A DNA stretch of 64,000 nucleotides from Lunularia cruciata (taxonomy: Eukaryota; Streptophyta; Marchantiopsida; Lunulariales; Lunulariaceae), in contig OX419755.1 of NCBI GenBank assembly GCA_948567375.1, positions 67,708,944-67,772,943 of the forward strand. The letters are read 5' to 3'. Each line of letters begins with the position of its first letter. Within the stretch, counting starts at the first letter, position 1. Positions 37,554 through 48,450 of this stretch are shown here, piece after piece. A program made the position numbers and the translations under genes. The notes beneath the pieces are model-generated. The model was not told the origin of the DNA. It worked only from the letters and a program-made list of their open reading frames with translations, and ran no database searches.

Positions 37554-37781
37554 TCAAGTACATCTAGGACATAACCATTGGCCTTGAGGAACCACCGTGA
37601 GGGGAGGAGTCATACATGCTATATGCCATCCTCTCGAACAACTATCACACACTAACATAGTAGTAGCTCCACCAGAAGAGCCACATAACATACACCTCAA
37701 GCATGCATGTACAAGTGCCAAGCTTGAGTCCATAGTACCATCAATGTTTGGGAGGTGGCATGGCACACATAATCCTTCCAA
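37554..37781 (-). CDS. C-terminal PHD finger of the gypsy integrase
   Basis: An open piece of 75 codons. It starts in the integrase tail (VPCHLPNIDGTMDSSLALVH) and carries a complete C4HC3 PHD finger: C30, C33 (CMLC), C45, C48 (CDSC), H53, C56 (HIAC), C71, C74 (CPRC), with the typical Trp two residues before C71. The stop follows one residue after the last Cys, so the finger is the extreme C-terminus of pol. PHD fingers read histone H3 tails. In chromoviruses this position is taken by a chromodomain that directs integration; an analogous role is inferred. The Met at 37,781 is not a real start. Confidence 0.85.
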   Translation of the reverse strand: MEGLCVPCHLPNIDGTMDSSLALVHACLRCMLCGSSGGATTMLVCDSCSRGWHIACMTPPLTVVPQGQWLCPRCT

Positions 37782-38323
37782 ACAACACTATCACATCCTT
37801 CTAACATGAGGACTCTAGATGGCAAAACCACATGCACTTTCAAGATAGTGCGGCCTGTCAAAACATCAAGTGTCATCGGTGCTGTCTATTGTAGATATAC
37901 ATAGTCGCATGGATGAAATCGACGGATTGAGGGTCTATAACCTCCTCCTTGAATGGTAGCATAGCGTAAAATATCTCTATGTTGAGCAATCACCAAGTTC
38001 TCAAAGGCCATCGGCATCACTCTCCGAAAGATCTTTGCCTATTGAGAACATGCGCTCATCCATACATCTAGGTCATCCAAGTCCAAAACTACAATAGCAT
38101 CTTGACGAATGGCTATAGGTAAATCTGGATCTTGTCCATAGAGTAGAAAGTACGGAGAGAAGGATGCTAGGGAGGCTTGCCGGCTGAACCGATAGCCCAT
38201 GGCCAACCAAAGTAATTGGAGATCCTAATCTCCCAAGTGGCCTCGCTGCAAACCATATTTTTGCAATCCCCTCTTCACCGTCTGAACTACTCTCTCTGCT
38301 AAGCCATCTACATCAGGGTGATC

Positions 38324-38770
38324 TTAGGATGTAGTACGATGATCAATCAAAGCCTTGTCACACAAGACCTGAAACTCCCCCAAGAACTCTATACCTTGAT
38401 CAGTCAAAACCTTAGTTGGTGCACCAAAATGACTAAGAACTAGATCCAAGAACGAGTAAGTTGTCCCTTCACTAGACTTGTCAGGAAGTGTCACCAACTC
38501 AATCCACTTGGAGAAGTGCTCCACCATCACCAAAACATACCGATGATGTCTCACGGTCAGCGGTGAAGGTCTAGCAAAGTCCAAACTCCAAAGGTAACCC
38601 AATCCCATGATAGGTAATGGGTGTAACTATGGCGTAGGAGCATTGAATGATGCTCTAACTTGGTCACAAACCACACATCTGGCAACAAATTGCTATACCT
38701 CGGTCTGTATACCGCGCTCCCAATAATGACTCTAGAGTAAGCTATATGTACGCTTGACTCCAAAATGTCA
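38324..38770 (-). pseudogene. Ty3/gypsy integrase core remnant
   Basis: It includes SLDFARPSPLTVRHHRYVLV, FSKWIELVTLPDKSS and LTDQGIEFLGEFQVLC. These match the DDE integrase core around the first and second catalytic Asp (WSLDF, TDQG) of Ty3/gypsy elements. The frame is broken upstream and downstream; a Q-to-stop and a frameshift separate it from the C-terminal part. Confidence 0.85.
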
Positions 38771-39390
38771 TAGTAGATGGCTTAGCAAAGAGAGTGGTTC
38801 AAATGGTGAAGAGAAGATTGCAAAAATATGGTTTGTAGAGAGGCCACTTGGGAGATTGGGATCTCTAGTTACCTTGGTTGGCCATGGGCTATCAGTTCAG
38901 CCGGCAAGCCTCCTTAGCATCCTTCTCTCCATACTTTCTACTCTATGGATGAGATCCAAATTTACCAGCAGCTATTCGTCAAGATGCTATTGTAATTTTG
39001 GACTTGGATGACCAAGATGTATGGATGAGCGCATGTTCTCAACGGGCAAAGATCTTTTGGAGAGTGATGCCAATGTACTTTGAGAACTTGGCTATCGCTC
39101 AACATAGAGATACTTTACACTATGCTACCATTTGAGGAAGAGGTTATAGACCCTTGATCCATCAATTTCATCCAGGTGAGTATGTATATCTACAACAGAC
39201 AACACCGACGACACTTGATGTTTTGACAGCCGCACTATCTTGAGAGTGCGTGAGGTTTTTCTATCTTGAGTCCTTGTGTCAGAAGAACGTGATGGTGTTG
39301 TTTGGAAGGACCATGTGCGCAATTGTGTGCCATGCCACCTCCCAAACATTGATGGTACTATGGACCCAAGCTTGGCACTTGTACATATAG

Positions 39391-39816
39391 TGTAACAATA
39401 TGGAATTTAGCAATGAAGTCAGTCAAGCTCACAAAGTAGCACATAAGACAAATTAGCCTAGAATATTCTAGAAGTATCTAGGAAGCTTCTTGGGAAGCTT
39501 CCCGGTTAGCTTAGCTTGCACCTTAAGTAAGTAGCTTCTAGAAGGAAGCTTCTAGAAGCTTCCAACTAGCTTAGCTTGCACGCCAAGTAGGTGACTTCTA
39601 GAAGGAAGCTTCTTGAGAAGCTTCCTAGTTAACTTGGCTTGCACTCTAAGAAAGCGGCTTGAGGAAGCTTCTTGAGAAGCTTCTCAAGGGCCTTGTATGC
39701 TACCTATAAATACCAAAGCCAAAGCTCATGCTAGGCATTCGGAGTTTTCCCTCATTCAAGTGTCCCAATGTGAGTTTCCATTCTCCTATTTCTCTCCTCG
39801 GTTTCGGTCTTTTACA
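39391..39816 (+). mobile_element. Solo LTR with heat-shock-element promoter
   Basis: 426 bp from TGTAACA to TTTACA, flanked by near-identical 5-bp duplications (tatag before, tacag after). Removing it restores the uninterrupted sequence of the related copy at 37.7 kb. Upstream of a TATA box (TATAAATA, 39,705-39,712) lie many GAA/TTC pentamers in heat-shock arrangement. The family is otherwise absent from the window, so superfamily is unknown. Confidence 0.8.
39461..39683 (+). promoter_or_regulatory. Array of heat-shock elements (nGAAnnTTCn)
   Basis: Perfect three-unit HSE GAAtaTTCtaGAA at 39,461-39,473; perfect four-unit HSE GAAgcTTCtaGAAgcTTC at 39,545-39,562; further GAAgcTTC pairs at 39,482, 39,494, 39,605, 39,617, 39,664 and 39,676. 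They sit 20-240 bp upstream of the TATA box, as in heat-shock gene promoters. HSF binding is inferred. Confidence 0.75.
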
Positions 39817-39820
39817 TACA

Positions 39821-39958
39821 GGCTTGAGGTGTATGTTATGTGGCTCTTTTGGTGGAGCTACTACTATGTTAATGTGTGATAGTTGTTCAAGAGGATGACA
39901 TATGGCATGGTTTAAACCCTCCTCTAAACGGTGGTTTCTCAAGGACAGTGGTTATGTC
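39821..39958 (+). pseudogene. Decayed PHD finger (inverted copy)
   Basis: CMLC and CDSC are intact. The Trp before His has become TGA, the next Cys ligand has become Trp, and a frameshift precedes the still readable QGQWLCPRCT and stop. It confirms the gene order integrase-PHD-stop-PPT-LTR in a second copy. Confidence 0.8.
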
Positions 39959-40140
39959 CTAGATGTACGTGACCTATAACTAGTTCATTCTTTATATGGT
40001 ATAGATTGCAGATAAGCGACTAACAATGGGGCTCCATAGCACCCGGCCTCTTGATCTTTACCCATCATAGGGTATACCATATACTTGGAGTAGATGGCAT
40101 CTGGAGTTAAAGGGACCTAACCGCTAGCTAGGGAGGCGAT

Positions 40141-40641
40141 TGTGGCACTTTAGAGCCTATGTATGACTTATGTATGAATTGTGCTTCTATAGTGTATGAT
40201 GATGATTTGTAATGTTGCATATAGATTGCTTGGACACTAGAGTTGCAGTGATAATAGTTAGAGTTATTTCAGTAATTTCTCAAAGACTACTTTCCGACAG
40301 TCAGATTTTGTGTTTGGGGTACTGACTTCACGGTAGAGCCCACCGTCACTTTGCACCATCGAGTGTGCCTTCAAGGGGACTGTTAGGGTTTTAAACCTAG
40401 CTGGAGTGCAGGGGTATACTTTCAAAGTGCAGCTCCACAGAGCTCACTTCTCTAATGTTGAGCCTTTGAGTTCTTGGCTATGGTGGACAGAGGCTGGCAA
40501 GCGTCACCTGGATTCTCTTAGCTAGAGTGGGTGTGGCATGACTGTAATTAATGCCCAATTGTTGGCAATTTATATAGTGATGGATCAAGTACTGATTTGA
40601 GTTGAGTGGATTCAAGAGTTGTAAACAATCTGATTATATCA
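40141..40641 (+). repeat. LTR of the gypsy family (plus orientation, 501 bp)
   Basis: Begins TGTGGCACTTTAG right after the polypurine tract and ends TGATTATATCA. It is homologous along its length to LTRs at 45,013-45,507 (minus), 58,660-59,102 and 63,600-64,000 (plus). Confidence 0.8.
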
Positions 40642-40652
40642 ATTTAGGGTTA

Positions 40653-40850
40653 GATGTAATCAGATTGTTTACAACTCTTGAATCCACTCAACTCAGATCA
40701 ATACTTGATCTGTCACTCTATAAACTGCCAACAACTGGATGATTACAGTCAAGCCACACCTACTCTAGCTAAGAGAATCCAAGTGACGCTCGCCGGCCTG
40801 TGTTCACCATAGCCAAGAACTCGAAGGCTCATCCTCACACTCATTTCTGA
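40653..40850 (-). repeat. Truncated LTR (minus), tail-to-tail with the previous LTR
   Basis: The terminal 200 bp of the same LTR in the opposite orientation, separated from the plus LTR by 11 bp. Together they make a long imperfect palindrome (40,458-40,832). On its far side it joins the region after the protease of the minus element, so the methyltransferase-RT part was deleted here. Confidence 0.75.
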
Positions 40851-40877
40851 TGGTACAAAGGCTCCACTCCAAGCTTG

Positions 40878-41921
40878 CTACGCCAACTGATATGCATGCT
40901 GCTTGAATGCTTCCTCTAAACTCCACAATGGAACATCCAAGGTGGATGGAACAATCTCACTCGTACTCCAAATCCGAGTGATCTCCTCTAGTATTGGAGT
41001 ATCTTCTGCATGGGCATTCCATTCCAATGAGTCACCAGGCCAAGTAACTGCACCACTAAAAGCTAAAACTGATGTTGCCATGATCCTAGACTGTAGTGAG
41101 CCAAGATTGCCATTACTAAAGCGTACTGGTAGGCGACATACCCGTCCCTCATTAGACTGCCAACCTGGTCTATAGGAGGTTGTTTCCTCCCAATAGTCAA
41201 TATTGAAACCCATGGGGTATAACACTGCTCCCCCAACTAGCACATCATATGACTCAACTATTGTTGCAATAGCCTAAGCTCTCACCACCGAGCTATTAGT
41301 CGGATGACCAGGCTGAACTTGGACAGCAAGCTCCCCACGTGTAATATATTGTGTCAAACCACCACCTAGAGATGTCTGGATCTGAAATGGATAGCTCTTC
41401 ACATCGGTCTTCCGTAACTCCAGACCGACAACTACAGCCTTCCCCAACATAACGGGTTGTGCACTAGAGTCTAACAAGACTCTCTGTGGTGTATAGACCT
41501 TCCCTGAAGGTCCCACCAAATTGAAAATCCCCCTTTGGTTATCCAATATGACAACACAATGTGTGAACCGTGCTCTCTCAAAGGCCGGTCTAGCTGGCAA
41601 CTCCTCCAGTCTAGCCGCTACTGCCTACCATAAACCATTGGTCGCTGAATGGATCCCATGCTCCTCAACCAAGTCAGCTCCACTATCAACCACCTTTGCT
41701 CTAGTAGTAGGAACCGCATCATCCCTACTCTCACACAGCGTGGCAGCCAACCGGAACATTGGAGTTGGGTGAACTCCCAATGTAAACATGTAACTGGCTG
41801 AAAATAAATGATGCCGCATAATCAGCTGAGCCGCCCCCAACATCATGCTAGACTCAATTTGTATAGTAGTAAGTGGCTGACTAGCAAGTAGTCTATCATG
41901 CACTCTATCACCACCTATCAT
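40878..41921 (-). pseudogene. Gypsy aspartic protease and post-protease linker
   Basis: The protease shows GIFNLVGPSGKVYTPQRVLL followed by DSSAQPVMLG in place of the family's DSGA active site, and DVLVGGAVLYPMGFNIDYW as the second conserved block. One stop (at 41,274) separates it from a 121-codon linker rich in Trp. In the plus copy this linker leads directly into the methyltransferase. Confidence 0.75.
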
Positions 41922-42099
41922 GCGCCTACATTGGGACGTCTAGGAGCCATGGATATCGTCCGCAATGCTTCAGATAGTGTGAAAGATTGAGGAAGTCTGA
42001 CTTGTCTCCCAACCTCTCCTCTATGTGGGTCCAACTCCACTGATGCTCCTTTAGGCTCTGGAGCACGTGTTGCACTCCTAGTCATTGCTGTAGATGCAT

Positions 42100-43600
42100 C
42101 CACCTGTGTTGCTCCGCACATGAAGTCCAAAGCATCTATGTCACCAACATATGAGGTGGAAGCCTCAACACCCACTGAGCAATAGGCATACTTGCCAATC
42201 TGATCTCCTTTGAGCAATAGCCATACTAGCCAATCTTTGCTCCAACTGCTCAATCTGAGTCGCCATAGTTGTATCAGAAGTAAAGGCAAGTACTGCACCC
42301 CTACTAGGTGTAGATCTTTTACCACCACCTCTACCACCTTGTCTTCCATGAACTGGAGCTCCTCTACTACCTGCCATAACAACCCTACCACTTTGTAACT
42401 CCAAGTGTAGATCAAAACATCGGTCACTAGTGTGACCAAATCTGTGGCAATGCTCACATTGCCTCTATGTTGACTGTGATGCATCCAAGGTATCAGCTCC
42501 ATTGCCTTGAGTACACTCTCTTTGATGGTGAGGTCCACCACAAGTCCAACAAGCAACACCACCACTCATTGGCTATTGTTGACCCAAAAATGAAGGTAAG
42601 AGTCTAACTCCACTAGGCACTCCACTCGCTCCATATGATCTAGGCTGTCCACCTTGTCCTCGAAAACCAACTGGGCATGGTGCACTCTGTTGCACTCTAG
42701 AAGAAGTCACAACCATGGATGAGGTCTCCCTACCAAATCTAGATGTCACTACTCTCTCCTCCACCATGTTGAGCTCAATACGCTCAGCCAAACCAAATAC
42801 CATTGCCAAAGTAGCCTGTAACAACATAGTATCACAAACTCTACGTCGCAATTCATTGTCCAGTATCCCATACCAAAACTAGACTGCTTGGGCCTCGGTA
42901 ATTCCCTAAGTGAAATTGATCAGCCGCCTCATGCAAGTGTATGTCTCGTGTAGGCTCTCTCCAGCCTTCCACTGGAACTCTTGCAAGCTCCTCAATTTTT
43001 CAGTCCGCACTCCATGGTAGTTCTGCCTTAAACACAAGAAGAACTCCACCATGGGTTAAACCCCGGTACCACATCACCTCATGCAGCGGTACCTCCACTC
43101 TTAGTAGCACTATCTCCAGCTAGTGCACCTCCACTAGCTCCACTAACACTACTTGAGCTAGAACTCGTAGGTATAACCAATCTACTCTTGGCCACCAAAC
43201 CTGAAGTGATAGAGACATAGTTTAGAGACAAATACTATCTCCAAAACTTGATCTCCTCCAAATGAGCTCTCCTGAACTCATAGTAGTCATCTATCGGTGG
43301 ACCTTCCAGATGCTGAAACAACTACTTCCATGCCATGAAGGGTGTAAACAAAGTTGGGTTTTGCATCTACTGTAGATCACACCAACTATCAAACTTTTGG
43401 ATGGAAGTCCTCCAGTTCAATGGTACCCACTATACCAGAGTAATGCCTAAGGACTTTGGAGGCCCCATAAATCTCGTCCATGTCCCACAACAACGGTGCG
43501 GACACACCAAGTGCACTCTCAACTGAATCAACTCTTGTGTCAAACTCCAACTGAGAGTCAATCTCCTCCCTCATTGGGATTTGAGATATAGGCTAATACC
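42100..43600 (-). pseudogene. Gypsy gag with two zinc knuckles (broken)
   Basis: N-terminal part near 43,574-43,389 (REEIDSQLEFDTRVDSVESA); capsid-like part near 43,340-43,200 (NPTLFTPFMAWK, DYYEFRRAHLEEI); then CWTCGGPHHQREC and CEHCHRFGHTSDRC, the second a canonical CX2CX4HX4C knuckle, near 42,560-42,420; a Gly/Arg-rich stretch follows. Stops and frameshifts interrupt it. It would package element RNA. Confidence 0.75.
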
Positions 43601-45012
43601 GAGTACCACTTCGAGTAAACCCACGGTGTACTACAGTGCTATCTCCTCTAGAATCCCCAAAGAACTATGTCGTGACAAAGTAACTACAATCGCAAATTGC
43701 AACAACAAACTAGAATCATAAACTGCAACCGCAAGTCACAACCGCAAGTACCCCACCAAGTGCCAATACCAACTAAGCACCACCCACTAATGTAACTTTA
43801 ACCAAGATAACTACACTAGGGGAAAGTGCAACTTGTAACCAGCTATCACAACACACACTCTCACGGTCTGCAATTCCTCACTTCCTGCCTCACCGGAGAG
43901 AAACAAAGGTAGTCTGACTGATCATCACTCCAACCTCACTACCAAGAGCACACTAGAGCACCAACGTTCAAAAGTCAGGGCATCTCACACACACGTGGTA
44001 CACAAACAAGAAGTAGAGAATGGAGGTGGTCCAATCACAAGAAATCTAAACAAAAACACTCCATTTCATAAAACAACACAAGACTGACTCTGCCACCATT
44101 TGGCATTTGATATGAGAGAAGTTAGTATCTAAGTCCTAAGCTATTAGGATCACCAAAAATGAAATCAAATTGCCTCTCCTAGCCAAAACTACAAGTGTAT
44201 AGACAACAATGGCACAATCATTAGGACAACAAGTGAGGGTGGACCAGTTGGCTAGGGCACCAATCTAGGAACAAGAGATCTAGGGGTCAAACCTTGTTGC
44301 GCACAATCTAGTAGGATGGGCAGATTTTGCCAACCAATGACCAAGATCTACTCTAAACTAGCTAGCCTCATGCCAACAAGCTGACTTGTTGACCCTTCTA
44401 GACCTTCGTAGCCTCTCATAGCCCACAGCCTTATGCTCCGAAGCCTCTAAATGCCCAAATGAGGCCTTTCTTCTTGCCACTTCGAACCTCCTCTAAAATA
44501 TGGCAAAACTCCTCCAAACTTGCGGAAGTCCTCCAATTTGGCAAAACTCCTCCAAATCTGGCCAACCAATGAAACTCTTCCAAATCTAACCAAAATTTGA
44601 TGTAAAATCTAGCCAAAATCTGACGTAAACCATAAAATTGGTTGACCGCCAAATCCCCCGACTCTTCACTCGAGCCAAATTGAAAACATGTGTTTCTCCA
44701 AATCACAAATTCACGAGAATAGCTTCACAACTCCACATTCTATTTTACTTTTTGAGTACATCTCGCAACAAATTGGTCCTACCTTCACCTCTTGAGCTCA
44801 AAATCACAACCACTGCTCAAAATTTGCTCCTTCTATGCTCAAAAATTGGTCAACGTTTCAGTACACCGTCTGCCTTACTACCAAATCTCCATCAAGCTTC
44901 TGTACACCATGGAAAAATTGAACTTCAATCGAGCTACCAACAATCCATCAAGCTTGAGATACAACCAACACTCAAAGTTTTTGCACCCGATTTCCTCATG
45001 ATTTGACTTACA

Positions 45013-45507
45013 TGATGTAATTAGATTATTCATAACACTTGAATACACTCAACTTAGATCAATACTTGATATGTCACTCTATAAAATGTAAATAACTGTG
45101 CACTGATTACAATCAAGCCACACCCACTCTAGCTGAGAGAATCCAAGTGATATTCGCCGGTCTCTGTCCACCATAGTCAAGAACTCAAAGGCTCAACATC
45201 AAAGAAGTGAACTCTCTGGAGCTGCACTTCGAAAATATACCACTGGACTTGAGTTAGGTCTAAAACTCTAACGGTTCAGCTGATGATACACTCGACGGAG
45301 CAAACAGAACAAAGCAACGATGGATTCCATCATGAAGTTAATACATTAATACGAAATCTGATTATCGAACAATAATCTTTGAGAAATTATTAAAATAATT
45401 CTAACTATTATCAACGTAATTCACATGTATGGACAATTTAAATGCGATATTACAAATGATACTACACACACCAAAGCATAATATATCATAAATCGCTCTC
45501 AATCACA
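45013..45507 (-). repeat. 5' LTR of the minus gypsy copy
   Basis: 495 bp, TGTGATTGAGAG...ATTACATCA on the minus strand. It is homologous to the LTR at 40,141-40,641 with many C-to-T changes. Its outer end abuts the 5' remainder of LINE copy 2. Confidence 0.8.
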
Positions 45508-45945
45508 TGGGATGTGTAATCATAATTAATAAAAAAATTAACAATAATAATATATGATACTCTTTTCAATATTTCATTCTACACGAAAAATATAATTTTT
45601 ATATCTAAATTTATATGAAAAATATAATTTTTCTAAATTCTAAATTTTTATTTTTAAAAAATAAATTCATATAACACGTAATTATAAAAATAAAAATTTA
45701 AAATCCATCACTCTCACTAGATAATGATTATATTAAACATTAAAAATCTTTACAATTTTCATAGTTTTTTGTTGTATTTTTTACCTTCTTTAACACTACT
45801 ACCAAAAATATATAAATTAAAAAATAAACAAAATCAATTATTCACTCAAATACTTAAAAAAAAACTTAAACAAATCGTGCAATATAAATATTTCCTCCGT
45901 CATCTCTCCCTCTCCTCTCCGGTCTCCACACTCCTCCCGAACTCT
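45508..45945 (-). mobile_element. 5' part of RLE-type LINE copy 2
   Basis: It aligns with copy 1 from about 9,226 to 9,706 (shared 'cacatggga', 'atgatactc', 'ccatcactctca', 'tctccctctcctctc', 'gtctccacactc'), now strongly AT-enriched. The other half of the same element ends at 37,304; the two breakpoints are adjacent in copy 1 coordinates. Confidence 0.75.
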
Positions 45946-48450
45946 CTTCAAAGGAAAAAGAAGTTGATTATGGATCGTTTACGAGTGCAGTCACGATTGA
46001 GGTTGGCCACCAGCAGAACTACGGTTGGCCACACGTCTCCACGTGTCGACGTTTTCGAGAAACACGATGATGAGAGCGACTCAACAGGAATTGCGAACTC
46101 CAATCTGAACCGCCTTACCGTCATACTGCAGGGGCAAAAATTTTGCTTTTGCTTTGCACTTCCTATGATCTGGAAAGTGGGTTCTTGTTGAATGTATCCT
46201 TATTCACTTCAAGACTCTCGTACCAACATTTGAGAAAAGAGGGCGTCTACCTGCAGATTGACCAAATATCCAAATTTGGATTCGATTCTCAACTGGAACC
46301 TCCATGAAGATTTAACTCGGACCATCAAATACCAAAAATCTGTGTAGGCCATTCTTCCAATAGGTGTTCAGAAGAGTTGAGGTAACTGAGCGTCGTAGCT
46401 CAAGACTCTTCCGAATCGACGGAAGATGGGATGAACTTCGTTCTTACTGACAGTCTCTGTGACAGTTGATGTAAACAGAGATCAGATTGAGCTCTGCGGC
46501 ACATATCACTGGTTGAGAGAGTAAACATGCCCCCGAAGTTCGATAATCAGAAATTGGACGCTTGTTCGGACTCTGCGGGAAGGGTTCCAGTAGTTTGTGT
46601 TCTGTCAAGATTATAATACATTACACTAGACCTATTGATGCAAATATGTTCTCCTCATTCAAGTTTACAGTTTGAGGTATTAGGTGTGGATCTTTATCAC
46701 TTCTTCAGTCTTTAACCAGGTCACTCCATCCTTCCACAATTTCTTTCCCATCCTATGGCTTTATAGTCCGAAATGTTTTACTAGACTAAAAGTCTCTTCA
46801 GATAAGGAGTACACTCGATATAATGATCCTTTGCACCGACGGTCATATCCTACCTTCAGTTCAGTGCTTATTCACCAAGGGGTCAACACCTGCCTGTACT
46901 TCACAGATTCGTCCGTGCGCTCTATCTAGCGTCCTCCTTTCTGGTATTGTTAGTCACTGGTCGATTAGAGTTTGAAAATCATCACACCCACTGGCACCAA
47001 AAGATTAGCCAAAATCCTCATAGACTGCACACTCTACGAAAGGCTTGGAAAGGAAGCCGAATAACACAACCTCGAGACAAAAGGTAGTAAACTTACCGCT
47101 TTGTCTGAAATAAGTTATCGGGTGCCGTGCAGTACTCGTGTACTATCTCTCCTTACATGTTGTCTCTAGTTCCCTTATGATATGATCTATCAAATAGAAT
47201 GATCTAACCCTTCGATCCTGTTCTCTGCACACTGACTTGGACGTCGGTCAAGATGGGCACGTGGATTTCGTTTTGTCCTCGATGATGTCACCATATTCTA
47301 CAACGGTCCCCTCATGTACGGATGAAAAATTACTGTAAGAGGTGCCGTGATAGTAGATTCCCCACATGCAACCTACAGAGGGTAACTGTGCATTGCCAAT
47401 CCAATGGCCCGTGCAGTCTCTTGTGAAACATAGAACCAAATGCTGCACATGACCGCGGTGGTAAGCGTATTCCAACTGGCTTGGAAGTGGCGGAGAAGTG
47501 GGATGGATAAGCTAGGATATTGTGACTGGCTATGTTGGAATAAATGCTGGGCAAATTCTCGCCAGGAGAAGCGTCGAGAATATGCTCATCAGTGCAAATG
47601 CGCCTGGATTTTTGGTCAGAATACTGCAAGCAATATGCATGTTCGCCAGAGTGCTGTAGAGCGAACATAACAGGGCCCCATCCAACACGTCTTCTCATGA
47701 GGCTCACGCATGCGTGACGGTATATGCTGTGGCTGCAACTGCTGATTCTTCCGCAGTCTTCGGCATTCCAATAATTGACCTCGACTCCAGGCAACGAACA
47801 ATATGCCATGCACATACAGCTCATAATACGCAAGAGGTAGGCCAACAGACTCGGAATTGCAGATTATTATGTACATTGCATTCCAAGGTACCGAATTTCA
47901 CACATCAGCAAGCTGGGTCCGGAAGTTACCGACTAATCGACAAAATGGGGGTGTCGTTACTTCTAGTACGGAATGGTATACTAGTCTGAAAGTTCGCGTG
48001 TTATGCGTGCTCAATACCTCACCCAAATGCTGGCGTGTAGGGACCCAGAGTGACTGTCCATACAGTGAGCTATATACACCTACGCGCTTCAGAACAAAAA
48101 GCTACTGAAGGAGGATCCAGTAGTTTGCCCGACTCACCTGTACAAGAAAAATCTCGATTGCACACTCCAGGGACTGACTCCAAGGGCATTTCGTCCTTCG
48201 CAGCTGAACACGCCTAAATAGCATAAGTAAATAGTCAGATGGAATTCAAACAGCATTTATATAAAACTTAACCCTCTTCATCAATTCACCACCATAATAA
48301 TGCAAACACTTGATTAGCTTGACAACAACACCCTAAATCCAACGATAAAATCTTGGACGATCTATAACCCAATCGCCTGGATCAATGTTAGTTCAATTTC
48401 AATCAAGTCAAAAGTTTGCATGTCCACTGACCGGAATTGGATGTCAAATG
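45946..48450. other. Intergenic, nothing recognised
   Basis: Overlapping short ORFs on both strands between 47.2 and 48.1 kb show no known motif and no consistent exon structure. Confidence 0.4.

Larger units (their letters stand above)
37305..38770 (-). mobile_element. Ty3/gypsy 3' part: integrase, PHD finger, PPT, start of 3' LTR
   Basis: Reading on the minus strand: integrase core (38,763-38,324), integrase C-terminal region (about 38,310-37,790), PHD finger (37,694-37,557), stop, noncoding tail, polypurine tract AGGGGGCAA just before 37,385, then the first 80 bp of the LTR (TGTGGCACTTTAGAG, 37,385-37,305). It ends at the broken zinc-finger region of LINE copy 2. It is related to the inverted copy at 38,775-40,641. 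Confidence 0.8.
38775..40641 (+). mobile_element. Inverted second copy: integrase C-term, PHD, PPT and complete LTR
   Basis: Plus-strand homologue of 37,305-38,310. It has integrase C-terminal sequence (VYLQQTTPTTLDVL near 39,190; VPCHLPNIDGTM at 39,330-39,365), a 426-bp LTR insertion, PHD remains (39,821-39,955), a polypurine tract (GGGAGGCGA, 40,131-40,139) and a 501-bp LTR. It lies inside the minus-strand element, between protease and integrase, so it is either an inserted fragment or the product of an inversion. Confidence 0.75.
40653..45507 (-). mobile_element. Ty3/gypsy element, minus copy: 5' LTR, leader, gag, protease, truncated
   Basis: From high to low coordinates: 5' LTR (45,507-45,013), leader of about 1.4 kb, gag (about 43,600-42,100), protease (about 41,920-41,270), a linker (41,243-40,878) ending FVPSEMSVRMS near 40,850, then a truncated LTR. 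DNA methyltransferase, reverse transcriptase and RNase H are missing. The same order, leader sequence and LTRs recur at 58.7-64 kb. No canonical tRNA primer site is evident after the LTR. Confidence 0.8.

Noticed and set aside
40642..40652. Interstitial telomere repeat (tttaggg)
   Set aside because: Only one unit plus a few bases; this is within chance expectation.
45724..46191. 155-codon plus ORF
   Set aside because: It is antisense to, and overlaps, the decayed LINE 5' UTR (45,508-45,945) and has no motif.
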